Source of the DNA: Dactylonectria macrodidyma
Taxonomy: Eukaryota > Ascomycota > Sordariomycetes > Hypocreales > Nectriaceae
Direction of reading: 5' to 3'
Length of the DNA stretch: 64,000 nucleotides
NCBI GenBank assembly: GCA_020744425.1
Contig: JAGMUV010000001.1
Span: forward strand, 6,014,001 to 6,078,000
The position numbers and the translations under genes are program-made. Position 1 is the stretch's first letter, and the number at the start of each line of letters is the position of its first letter. This document shows, piece by piece, positions 23,911-34,842 of this stretch. The notes below the pieces were generated by a model. The model saw only the letters and a list, made by a program, of their open reading frames with translations. It was not told the DNA's origin and ran no database searches.

Positions 23911-24224
23911 ATGTCTCGTTACCAAGCGGCAAGCGCCAGCCCTGCAGGTCCCAGCGACGCCGTCCCACGGCACTGCGGATTGTTACTGATGAAGGCAGTG
24001 TCGGCGACTTAACTGGCAAAGTTGCCTTCATCATGGGAGCTAACCAGGGCATTGAACTTGAGACTGCCCGTGCCCTTCATGCCATCGAACATGCTTAAGA
24101 TGATAGTTATGACGAGTCCATCTTTTGCGTCCAAGGCCGTTGGCGATGTCGCGGATTCGCCAAAGTTGCAGTTGCAGTTATTAAACGGGTTCACTGGGAT
24201 TGTGGTTCTGGACAATGTGAACTA
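23911..24224 (+). pseudogene. Truncated SDR pseudogene
   Basis: From the ATG at 23911 the frame reads MSRYQAASASPAGPSDA and then loses phase. One base further the expected continuation appears, with RPTAL, then DLTGKVAF and the cofactor loop GANQGIE, and finally ETARALHA. This is the N-terminus of a retinol-dehydrogenase-like SDR. A one-base deletion near 23962, a glycine replaced by Glu in the loop, a second phase change near 24090, and loss of everything after about 110 codons mark it as dead. Weak similarity continues to about 24224, where it meets the stop codon of the convergent MFS gene. It belongs to a different SDR subgroup from the intact neighbour, so it is not a simple tandem copy. 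Confidence 0.75.
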
Positions 24225-25763
24225 AAAGTAGGCGGGTTTCCAACCGCCTGCAACTCCTCGAGCGACACAAAATGCAACGAAAGCCACCCCGTAGGCACCT
24301 CCCGCAAACAAGATTAGGCGCTGATACGGATCATGGTTAGTGTTCAATAAGGCGCCAGCCATGGGAATGCCGATCAGGGCACCGAAGCTCGCGATGAAGT
24401 AGGCCATGCCATTGGACTTTCCGTAGTCCTCGATCTTGCACACCCGTGATATGCATACTGGCGACAGACTGATGGCTGCGCCGGACCAGAAGCCAAAGAG
24501 ACCCGTAAAGGACATGACCATGGCTTCAGACCCGCCGGCCGTCAACCAGAGGCCCAAGACGAGAACACCGCAGCAGAAAGACGTGGCACACATAGTGTTG
24601 AAAGCACCGACTCGGTCAGCAACATAGCCCGGCAGCATGCGGCCAGGTACAGCGCCTGCGTTGAGGATGACACATAGCAAGAAGGCCTTTTTCAAAGCGA
24701 AGCCGTGATATAGAGCGTAGGAAGAGATGTACGAGTACGGGATAAAGACGGCGAACTCAACGAAGAAGACGGCACACACCGTCATGGAGAACTTAAGGTC
24801 TCGAAGGAGGCCAAAGTCGATCAGCAGCTTGGCTTCTCGTACCGGCGGCAGTCGCTTGCGCAGAGTGATGTTCGCGACGATCAGGTGGACCGCAGAGATG
24901 AGGGCGATGATACGGATGGCCCAGGGGAAGCCGATGCGAGGCGCGAGATACTGTATAATCAGGGGAAAGGCGATTCCTCCTAGCCCACCAGCTGTACATG
25001 CTATACCCGTGGCCAGCGCACGTCGTTTGCAGAACCAGTGGCCTACGGCGCTCAAAGCTGGGTTGAAGAGGAGAGATGCACTGACGCCACCGCAGACACC
25101 AAATGAGAGAAGGAATTGGTAATACTCTGGAGACATTTAGTGCCAGAATCAGGCGTTTTGAGAGTAAAGGCGCGGGTAACTACCTACCTCTTGATAGACT
25201 GAGAAACACCAGCGAAGCGATCATGCCGATGGAGCCAGGCAGGATGACCATCCTGATATCCAGGGCATCAAAGATAGGACCTGGACATGTTCTGGTTAGT
25301 TGACGGATTCGAGTATTAGATAACACAAGCGAGATGCTTAAATACGTACCAACTTGAGCACCACATGCCGTGATGAAAAAGGCATAGCACGAGTAGATCC
25401 AGCCCGTGTTGCTGTCAGCTATGCCCGCTAGTTCGTGTTCTGCGAGCCAGGCTTGAAGGACGGCGACGGTGTTGAGCATGCCCATGGGCGGGATCATGGC
25501 ACACCAAGCACCGGCGACGACCATCCAGGCTTGAAGGCCACCTTCGGGATATTCGACGTCATGTTGGGCAGGTGTTGCCGTGTTAATGTCAACTGGCCAG
25601 AGACGAGGAGTTAGATAGTACTCAGAAGAGGCATTTAACGTGGAGGATAGGGCAGCGAGGAAGATGAAGAGCGTCTCTCACCTGGTTGTAGCTGAATTGA
25701 GGACAGATGATGCCGAGGGTCACTCTCGGGCTGACTATCGCCCTGAGGGTTGACAGGGTCCAT
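24222..25763 (-). CDS. MFS monocarboxylate-transporter-like carrier
   Basis: Four exons, complement(join(24222..25126,25188..25280,25350..25592,25682..25763)), give 440 residues with about 12 hydrophobic helices after a polar N-terminus of about 45 residues. The helix-1 segment GGLQAWMVVAGAW and the loop segment RRALATGIACTAGGLGG in helix 4-5 are hallmarks of the fungal monocarboxylate transporter group (Mch-like, MCT family), as is the LPGYVADRVG motif between helices 8 and 9. It probably moves small organic acids or vitamins across the plasma membrane with protons. It is transcribed away from a Zn2Cys6 regulator whose start lies 772 bp upstream, a common arrangement for a factor and its target. 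All introns are 61-89 nt. Confidence 0.93.
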
Positions 25764-26534
25764 CCTGTGAAGATGATTGGGCCGGGAAATGTGGTGATAT
25801 CCGGATGTGGTATGTGAGGTTGGACGTCAAAGTGCCCTACACAAGATCCGAGATTCGAACTGTCAACTCTTAATGAAGTCGACTTGATGGCCGTAGATGT
25901 ATCATGTACGTGCGTTCTGCCGATTCTCCCACAAATTGTGATGATGATTCAACCTTGCTCGCCTCACTCTCCACACAATGACCTGGTGATGATTACGGGC
26001 ATGGAGATGTAGCCATAACGGGTCTAGCGCACGTCGTATTGCTAGAGGGTGGTATCGGAACGAGCAACCCGGATACGCGGGGCGCTGGTCCGACGATTAT
26101 CGAGAGAGGGGGATTGGACAGCCGTACGAAGCCGGTACTAAGAATGACTTGATCCAGACTCTAAAGGATCAGAGGAAAAAGAGGCTTGCCTGTGGAGAGC
26201 TGAGCTAGGTGCAGATAGGTGACTCTTGTTTGCCCTGGGCAGTGTCATTTGCTTCTTCGTTTTGTGAAGCTTTGCTCTCTATTCCTGCTCCGGTCTAGCC
26301 CTCGATTTAGACCTCGTCAGTGTCTCGCTTTGTATTCCTACTCGGCTCTAGTATCGTGTGCGGCCGCATTGTCCGCATGCTACCTACTCCGCAACCTCCG
26401 CAACCTCCGCCAACCACGGCCGGCCAGCCGCACCAGACTCAAACACTGCCGTCCCGTCTTTGAGTCTTGGACGATCTATTACGTAGCGTCTATTTGTTTG
26501 TATACCATTAACCGCAGCAGCCTCTCCGCCTAGA
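25764..26534. promoter_or_regulatory. Divergent promoter between MFS carrier and Zn2Cys6 regulator
   Basis: 771 bases between two divergent start codons with no gene inside. Zn2Cys6 factors often bind CGG triplets; several CGG/CCG triplets are present in the 26040-26110 part, but no clear palindrome was established by eye. Confidence 0.5.
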
Positions 26535-28603
26535 ATGCATAGTACCCGCTCTAGCCACAGGGCCGGCCCGCGTAGCGACCAGGCGTGCGGCGCATGCAAG
26601 ACCAAGAAGCGGAAGTGTGACAAGGCCCTTCCCGAGTGCGGCTTATGCCGACGGATGGGCCGCGGCTGCGACTATGGAGAGGCGCAGGATCATCCTCCCA
26701 CTGCTAGTGAGTTTGCCGCCATGAGGGCCCGTCTAGGCGAGTTGGAGAGTCGCTTAGCTGCCGCCTCATCATCCCTCACCGTGTCTTCAGAGAGCCGATC
26801 GTCTCCTGGAGGTGCGAACCGCTCTATATACGGCTCCGAAATTTTAGACGATGCCACCGTTCGCACTGGCTTTGGTCTCGAAGCCGATAGTGTGGCCTCA
26901 TCCAGCCAGTCTCGCTCTCAAGTCCATACCAACAACGATACCCGCTCTATTAATAGCGAGGCATTGTCTCATTCTCGTCCCAACATCGAACCCCCGGTTC
27001 CGTTGTTTCTTGACATAGACTTTTTCGTCTGGTTTCGGTATAGGCTGCCCGCATCACGGCTCGCCATTCCCATGGTATGCTTTATCATATATTCTTTTTG
27101 CCTTCTGTTGTGTATACATTGCCCGAACCCAGCTAATGCCATTTCGCAGGATGTCCTCGAGCTTTTAGGTCATGGCAATGCTGTCGTCGATACATGCCGC
27201 GACTACTTTGCGACCATCCACACCTGGATGCCATTTATATCTAAGAAACGTCTGGACTTGGGCATCTCCATCCAAAGTGGAGGCCCCGACCTTGCTATGC
27301 TCTTCCTTGCTATGAGGCTAGTCATTGCCCAAGCCCATGAAGTTGCCGACGGGAAGCTCTACTCCTTGGCTAAGGGCTTCATGGCTAGCTTGGAGAGCGA
27401 TGGGGTTATCTCTCTGTTCTGTCTGCAAGCCAAGGTCCTCCTCGCGCTCTACGAGTATAGCCATGCCATGTATCCCGCTGCATGGATGTCGGTTGGAGCC
27501 TGTTCGCGGTATTCCGAGATGCTTGGCCTTGCTTCTGTCGGAGAAAGAGTCCTCCTTGGTCAACCCGTACGTTAAAACTAAACACTTTATTATACATCTA
27601 ACATTCACGAATTTTTCTTTCCCACTGGGAGGGAATTGCATACTAATCTTGCTTCCGCTGAACATAGACTACGTGGACGGGAATCGAGGAGCGGAGACGA
27701 GTGTGGTGGAGTATTTTCATTCTCGATCGCCTCATTTCTATGGGAAACAGAAAGTCTTTCTCTTCCCCAGAACCGTCATTCGACTCTAGGCTCCCTGATG
27801 ATGACGGAGCTTGGGTACGTATCGTTCAATCTTGTTTCTGTTTGTTCTCTTGTACAAGGAATTCAATACTGAACGTCTTTTTATGACAGGATACCGGCGA
27901 CGTGTTGAGAGCTACGAGCGCATCGGTATCAACAGACTATAAGCAACGCCAACCCGCGTTTGCCCGCCTCTGTCAAGCCTCCATATATGTCAGTCGTGCC
28001 ATTGTCATTGCGCAAAATCCCAACCCGACGAGCGACTCCCAGGTGGCCAAAACTATGGCACTTATCGAAGAGCTCAAAGGCTTCAGCCAAGTCGTCGACA
28101 GCCAAGCAGGGTTACCTCTGGGAGAAAACGGGCTTTCACTTCTTGCTCCGCGCTGTGTTGCCCGCTCTGCCCTCTTCGTTGCCCTTGACGTCTTGAGCTG
28201 CCCAATGAAGGTCGGGCCAGAACCAGGATACAACACGTCCTCTTTTGCAAAGACACCGACCGAGCTCAAGCTACAATTCGAGGCGATACAGGCTCTCCAA
28301 GAGGCGAGCGAGGACATGCACAGGCTAGCTGTCGAGGTCTCAATCATGCTAGACGTCGGCGAGTCCCTGCCCGGGCAGTTGGGCAAAGTGCCTCCATTCA
28401 TGCTTGACGTCATGTATTGCGCTTGCGCATCCTTCCACTGGTTCTTGAGTGAGAGTGGTTCAGCTGCTTTTCGTGCCAGTATAGAGAATTTGGACAATTT
28501 CTTCCTCAAGGTTGGGCAAAGATGGAGGTTGAGCGAAAAGTATCGCGAGATAACAAAACTCCACGATGTGGCTGCAAGAATTGGAGACAATCAACTGGAG
28601 TAA
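26535..28603 (+). CDS. Zn2Cys6 fungal transcription factor
   Basis: Four exons, join(26535..27074,27150..27566,27668..27814,27890..28603), encode 605 residues. The binuclear zinc cluster is at residues 18-45 with spacing C-x2-C-x6-C-x6-C-x2-C-x6-C, in the CGACKTKKRKCDK context. A Ser-rich linker follows. The middle homology (fungal-specific transcription factor) domain runs from about residue 165 and includes the typical ERRRVWWSIFILDRLIS segment (ending in exon 3). The first intron (75 nt) is open in frame, but its translation is hydrophobic and unlike the family, and the donor GTATGC and acceptor CGCAG are good. The protein should bind DNA in the nucleus. Its divergent partner, the monocarboxylate-type carrier, is a likely target by position only. 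Confidence 0.93.
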
Positions 28604-29783
28604 TAGGCGGCAATAGAAATAGGTCCGCGGGGCTATGTGGTCTGAATAGAGACTTGAAAATTGCAGAAGATGATAAAATGGTCGAGGCGATCTCTAAAGT
28701 TTGTCTGCCATGCTGGGATATATTGGTGGCATCTGGCTTGTGTACTTTAGCGAAGTTTGTGCAATCTACCTCTCGTGCCAGGCATTCGACAATGCTTTTG
28801 CGCTATGCTTATGAAGCTACTGTGAATATATTCTCTGTAGGCGTGTAACCTGACAGCTACTAAAGAAGCTATCCTAAGGCCAAGACATCTATCTGCACCT
28901 TTAGGTTGACGTGGATTGACTTGGACTGCAAGTATTCCTTAAGCCCCTCTAAGCCGCCCTCCCTGCCAAAACCGCTCTGTTTCCAACCTCCCCAAAAGGT
29001 TTGTGTAATATATTAACAGGGAGCTCTAAAATAATGCAGTTGATATAATGTTCAAGTATTAGAAGTGAAAGAGGTATGACAATATATATGATTAAATAAT
29101 AACTATAGCAAGGTACTTGGACCAATGATTTCACTCTCCTTCACTACTATAAGGGCAGCTGGTCATAATCAGCTGTCATAGACTCAACAGTATTGTCCCA
29201 CCAGTTCAGCTCTACTCTAGGATACCACAGACAGAAAAGCACAAGAAAGCTAGCGAACGCAAGCCCGCCATCAAGCGCGCCGTGACAAGCATGGCATGGG
29301 CGCCGGCGCATTCTCGGCCAAAACTACTTGCTTGCTAAGGCTAGGCATTTTTGCAAGTGTAGTTGCTTAAGATATGATGTGTGGTTCATTAGGGTTGAAT
29401 GGAATGAAGAGAAGATAAACGCTGAACGAAGGTGCCAGGCTTCCGGCAGTCTAGGGTTATATATGACCTGGGTGTTGAGCTGAGCCATCTCTGGCCTAGA
29501 CCTGCAGTGTTGTGACTATGGATAGATGCTAATGGCTCGGCCATCCAAATACGTGCACGTGAAAACACTCTTTTCGCTTTAACCACACTCAGCCTTTTCC
29601 TCCGATACTCGGCGCTTGACTTTACTCTCCAGGGAAGCACGTTTCCACTTGCAGTCTCTTAGTAACCATGTCTTCGTGGAAAGACAAGACGGAAACAGCT
29701 CCATACTGCAGGGGGTTCCCCTCAATTACCACTTAACTCGGAGACGAAACTCAAGCACGCCAAAATCTATTTCCGTTTCTAGA
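28604..29783. other. 3' flank of the regulator, start of the repeat-rich island
   Basis: No gene seen. A frame at 28522-28848 is out of phase with the regulator and overlaps its end. Composition becomes AT-richer from about 28880 on. Confidence 0.5.
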
Positions 29784-29874
29784 GCTGAGCTCCTGCCGCT
29801 CTAAGCTGAGTTGGTGCTGAGGTCGGGCTGAGGGACCCGGAGTTTAGGCTGAGGCGGGCTGAGCTTGGGCTGAG
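29784..29874. repeat. Seven irregular GCTGAG repeats
   Basis: The hexamer GCTGAG occurs at 29784, 29805, 29816, 29827, 29848, 29858 and 29869, several times as GGGCTGAG. Clusters of such short motifs are found in subterminal regions of some DNA transposons (hAT type), but no transposase or terminal inverted repeat was identified, so the origin is unknown. Confidence 0.55.
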
Positions 29875-29899
29875 GTGCCTAAGCAGGCCCATTTTTGGG

Positions 29900-31480
29900 A
29901 TCGCATACCTCTATAAGGGTCCCCTGCAGGAACTAGATCTGGGACCATATCTTTGTTTTGGGCCCCGGTTGGACTTTCCTTCATTAAGGAATCTTATCTA
30001 TATGAACCTTTATCCTGAGAGACCTCTATATTCGATGCTGTTACTGCTTAGATTATTTTCTTTTTTTATATATAATAACTCTAGTCAATCGCTATTGCAT
30101 AGTATAATTATTATTAAGGCTATACTTTAAATACTATTTATAAGGAAAAAGTTTCTTTAAAAAGGATATTTGCGGCCTCTAGCTAATTTCTTTAAGTAAA
30201 TTCTAGTAGCTAGCCTGCCTTAACTGCAAGGTGCCATAGTCCTCTATATATAATAGATAAAGGAAATTCGGTAGCGGGGTAGGTTCTATATCTCCAATAC
30301 TGCCTAGGGGGCAAAACTTTTATCGACCTAAGATAATTCCGGGCTATATAAGAGGTAACTTGTGATTCCTTTATATATATTAATTTCCTAATAAAGAAAG
30401 TAATAAAAGGCAACTATCCAGGTATTGTGTGTGGGAGGGGATAAGAGGCACTAAAACCCACAACCCACCCAAAAGACGGCTTGGTGATGACTGCGGCAGT
30501 GATGCACCTGATGTTGTGAGATGGTTGGTATTAAGGATCGAATGAATAGGCCAATGGACCAAAGCTGATGGCCTCTTTGTGCAAGACCATTTGATAAAAT
30601 GGTCTGCTAAAAGAAAATGCAGAGAATGGGGCAAAAAGACTGTCAATTGAACTGATGATTGAATATGGCTGCTATGTGTGTGTGGTCTTCCATGATGATG
30701 TTAATGTCTTTTCTGTTGTTGTTGACCTCAATAGCAAGCATCCAAAGTTCCCTTCTTATGGCCCCGATGGGTCAGGCCATCGAGCCCTAGTTCAATACGA
30801 CCTTTCCTGTTGAAGGATGCCGCAGCAGTCCCGGCCCTGACCTCGGCAAGGGTCTGATCAAATGACCAACATCCCCAAAGACAACAAATCCCTGTCTCAG
30901 TATCTTGATAACCCTGGGGGTAGGAAAGATGCTCTGCGGCTTGAAGAAGCTATTAACTAGGGGTTAGACTCAAGAAGAAGCTATGTAAGCTTATATTTAT
31001 ATCTAGGCCTCCCTCCTTAGGTGGCATTAGGATCTTAAATCTAATATATAGTATAAGGCTGGGAGGGATTTATAGGTGAGGATAAATCAGAAAGGGAAGG
31101 TAATACGATATGGAGGTCGAGATACCTAAGATAGGTAGTACTTAGGAGCAAGAGGAGGAATAGTCTTATGTAGTATAAGCTACCTTATAAACCTCCCTAA
31201 CTAAAGGGAAAAGCCTATTCTAAGACGGACTACTACCTAGCTATATATCTTTATATCAACGAAGTGATAATAGATACCCACCCACTGCCGAATCTTAGAG
31301 CAAAGAGCAGAGGAACACATAAGCACCGCCCTTTGGAAGTAGATATAGATACTATAGAAGCAACAGGATGATATGAGCAATCTTACAGCAATATTGGCCC
31401 TCCGGCTCCACTATGCCATTAACCTTGACGCGTTAATAAGGATATCTCTAATACTGGTAAAGGCGCCTTCAGCTTCGGCT
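29900..31480. other. AT-rich, gene-free stretch, probably RIP-degraded repeat DNA
   Basis: Long parts (for example 30040-30400 and 30950-31280) are full of TA dinucleotides and stop codons in all frames, alternating with pieces of normal composition such as 30420-30950. This pattern fits old repeats mutated by repeat-induced point mutation (C to T, mainly CpA to TpA). No element family could be named. Confidence 0.5.
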
Positions 31481-33112
31481 TACGATCCTCGTATCTTCTT
31501 CAATCAGCTGTCCTGAGGCCTGCCTCGCTCCCTGGCCCACTGCCCGCAGGTTCACCATGCGTCATATATCCTGCCATCCATTCACGCGCATAGTTTATTA
31601 TATTCGTCGCTGATCTCCGGTATGCATCTTAGTGCGGCAGATATCTGCCTCGCCTTAGAGTTGGCATGGGATATGAAGCCTTGAATCATGAGGGTGCGGC
31701 CGCCCGAGAAGTACTGGCGAAAAGGACTTGGCTAGTACTGTCAACGAGAATTGATAAGAGTGGGGCTTGAATTCAGGAGGATGGAGCTACTGACTGAGAC
31801 GCATGAATACCGTCTCGAGAGGAACATCCGGGTGGACCCCGGAAGACAAAGAAAGGAGCGACGGCAGCCAGCATCAGTTTCGGGCTGAGCGATGAGGGGC
31901 AGGAGTGTATTAAGGTTATGGTCCTTGGCAGCGCACACTCAGAGAGGGGCCAGAGGTTAAACAGTAAAAAAAAAAAAACAACCAATAGTGAATAACAGTG
32001 TGAGGGCCCAAAACCCAAGCCCAAGGCAACAGCAACTCAGAATGACTAGAGTTTCTACTGCATCAGGGTGCAAGCCTTGCTCTCCTAATCAACCCTTCGA
32101 GATGCGTCAAGCAGCTGGAAAGCTAGATAGAAAAGCTAGATGGAAAAGCTAGATAGAAAAGCTAGATGTCGGAAGGCAAAATCGTCATGCGATAAAAGCC
32201 CTGTGAGGGTTCGTCGCATTCCAAGCTCGTCGCAATTCCAAGTCGCAATTCAATTACTGTCACATCGCAATTCAACTTATTAGAGATTAGCTTTATTTTC
32301 AAGCTACCTGCTCGCGATACAACCGACTCTATGCAGCCGAAGGAGTGATGACCGCGTTGGAAACCAAGGGAATCCGGTCGCCTCTGACATCGACTGCGAT
32401 GGGTTGAAGGATTTGGCGGAGGAAGGTTCTGTAAGGGAGGAGGGATAAGAGTCTATCTGTAACTAGGTCGACCAATCAATCGAGTCCTTCGTCTCAAGAC
32501 AACTCAAGCAATGCAAACACGTGACTGTACAGAAACGCGGCAACGAGGAACGCGGCAGCGCAGAAACAAAAGTCCGAACAGCGGTTTCAACAGCGGGGCA
32601 GGAGTGTATAATGCTTTGAACATGAGCCTTCTCAACTGAGAAGGCATGAATATACCTTGGAACTCCCCCTCGATGAGGGAACCTAATGTTTGAATTTACT
32701 GCATTTTTGTTGTGCACGTCACAGTTGCCAAGGCCCATGTTTGGGTTTCAAGCTTGACGACGACGGGAGATGTCAGTCCCTCTTATATTATCTTATTCAG
32801 AATAAGGTTATGTCTCAACGTTGTTACCTACGGACAGCAGGGTTGAAGGCAGCAAGGTTGAAGTCAGAAGGGTTGAATTGAAGCTTACGGCAAAGATCAG
32901 TGTGCAACAACCGTACTGTTCAGCTATTGTTTTATGGTGCTGGGTGTAGCACTAAGTGTTTGCATCTATTGCTTGAAGATTATTGTATGGCTTTGATCTA
33001 TCCGAGGATATTGAGTTAAGTCTAAAAGAAACCAAATACCTTGGAACTCCACCAGAATGTAGTCATTGCACCTCCCGGTGTCAGATTTGTCGTAAGCGAG
33101 GGTACGGTGTCT
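31481..33112. other. Gene-free, repeat-like DNA
   Basis: No coding frame with support. The 15-mer ATACCTTGGAACTCC occurs twice (near 32651 and 33037), and GGGGCAGGAGTGTAT occurs near 31897 and 32594, hinting at fragments of a dispersed repeat. A run of A lies at 31967-31978. Confidence 0.45.
32122..32167. repeat. 13-bp tandem repeat, about 3.5 copies
   Basis: The unit GCTAGATAGAAAA is repeated at 32122, 32135 (one change, A to G) and 32148, and begun a fourth time at 32161. Confidence 0.85.
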
Positions 33113-33640
33113 ATGTAGTACGTAGGGCACCCACATGCGGACACCCCCCACATGTGGTCACGCCTCAACACCAAGAAGACCTGATTTCCGCGATCACGAA
33201 ATAACCTTAATTCCGCTCTCGTAATCTAGATTTAACTAGAAATCGTCACATAGATCCGCAAAGCGAATCTTCTGCGTACTAACGTCCTCTGTGAATTGCC
33301 TCCTAAGCTTCCTAACCTGCCCACGTGTGTCCCTTAGAGCCCTGATGTTAACGAACCTCTCGTTATTGCTCGGCTTCACCTGCTTCTTCTTTTTAGGTCG
33401 AAAGTGGTCAACTTGAGTCTTTAAGACCTATATTTACTGCTCTTGTTCCGCAATCTTAGCTAGGTGCTTATCCAGGGCCTTGTTGACCTTCCGGAAGAGA
33501 ACTCTTGCTATTGACGTAATCTCTTCCTGATCCGCGATAAATTCAATCGCCGTACGGACCTCGAGACTGCGAAAGGGCGTCAAAGTCACGTTATTAATGG
33601 TCGCAGGCTACTTCCTCTTGGCGGAAGGCGTGTTAAATAT
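33113..33640 (-). mobile_element. Remnant of a pogo/Fot1-like DNA transposon (transposase 3' end)
   Basis: Read on the minus strand, 33600-33210 gives a broken reading frame with the character of the C-terminal end of fungal Fot1/pogo transposases: RSLEVRTAIEFIADQEEIT, then a Lys/Leu-rich coiled segment with KALDKHLAKIAEQEQ. After two stop codons comes VDHFRPKKKKQVKPSNNERF, ending ADLCDDF and a stop. The flank at 33113-33165 holds a pair of related blocks (CACCCACATGCGGACACC and CCCCACATGTGGTCACG) that could be the terminal inverted repeat. The DDE catalytic part and the other end were not found, so the copy is truncated and dead. Confidence 0.6.
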
Positions 33641-34842
33641 GTTGCTTTCTCGCTGTCGCCGGCGCGCAACCAACCATGGGTTCATAAGGGGCTTTGCCAT
33701 AATAACTGGCCATATTCCTGACGATTTCTAACCCGCTCGAATCACACGCCGCACTTTGCCTACTTGGTAGGGCCTCAAATCGGCATCCCCCGTGAGGAGT
33801 TCTGTTGAATTGGAGGGATGGAACACCATGGCTCCAGGATGTCACCTGAGGAATAGGGTGCCCGTCGGGACTGTGTCGGGAAGGGCTCGCTGAGCTCTCG
33901 GCCAGCTACGGAGTAGGCTGTATTAGGAAGCAAGGGGAAGCAAGGGGAGTCTAGACCCCCTTGACCTCGAGGGGCTGAAGCTACACTGAACAGTTACACA
34001 ATACACACACATGTTCAAGGTCATCAATTGGTCATACAAGTCGGAGGCGTGTTTGGTCGGTCTGTCAGGGGGGCGAAATACTATGAGGCCGTCATCAAGC
34101 TTACCGATGATTCGGAAAATATGACTTGGGAAATGGTGCAGTGTTCTGCATCCGCTTTGTGCCTATCTCGTTCACTCGAGCATACCTAGGGTCTCCTAGA
34201 TCTGCCGGATCATTTCATCCCTACGAGCCCGTCATGTCCAGGACGCCCCATATTGCCAACTTAGTTACCACATGAAGCGCCCTGCACTTCCACAGCAGAT
34301 CCCGTTTTGCGACGAAAAATGATACGAAGGTTCCAGAGCCCGGAGACCAAGCCCGTTTAGCAAGGTGCTTCCCGCCCGCATCGTTTCAGGTGTAGGAAGC
34401 TAGCAACCAACATGCATATTTGTGTACGACGAACCAACCAATCATTGATAATGGATAATATAGCAAACTGTAGGTCTGTTGGTGATGGCCATCCGATGAA
34501 ACTATATCCTGTGGATCTGTCTCAAAGGAGTTAGCTTGCAAATTAGGGATGACGGCCGGCGGTAACTCCAAGGGAGGGTCGCGCAAGAGCCCGCCTTCAA
34601 ACCTGGGAGTTGGCACCTTTATATTAAGGTCAGCCGAGTTTTACTTTATTCTCTTCACCTACCTTCAATCTCATTGTTTGTCTTCAGTCTCACCATCTAC
34701 CGCAATCGCATTGTTTTGCATGCTTTAGTTCTCCTCATCTGTCTTCATTCTCATTGTTTATCCTCACTCGTAGCATCTTGTCTTCATTCATCAGCTGCAT
34801 ATCCCCATACTGCATCATTCACGTCTACATCTCCTCGACAGA
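33641..34842. other. Gene-free DNA and promoter of the SNTX-like/GTPase gene
   Basis: No supported frame. GGGAAGCAAGGGGA near 33936 is a short direct repeat of unknown origin. The last 200 bases before 34843 are pyrimidine-rich with a duplicated TCTCATTGTTT(G/A)TC block (near 34669 and 34751), a typical fungal leader. TTTATATTAAGG at 34618 could serve as a TATA element. Confidence 0.45.

Noticed and set aside
31741..32024. Minus-strand frames with a hydrophobic Leu/Phe-rich start
   Set aside because: The hydrophobic run comes from a poly-A/poly-T stretch; two overlapping phases are equally open and there is no recognisable domain.
33890..34020. Possible LTR fragment (GGAAGCAAGGGGAAGC repeat)
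   Set aside because: No paired repeat, primer-binding site or polymerase remnant was found.
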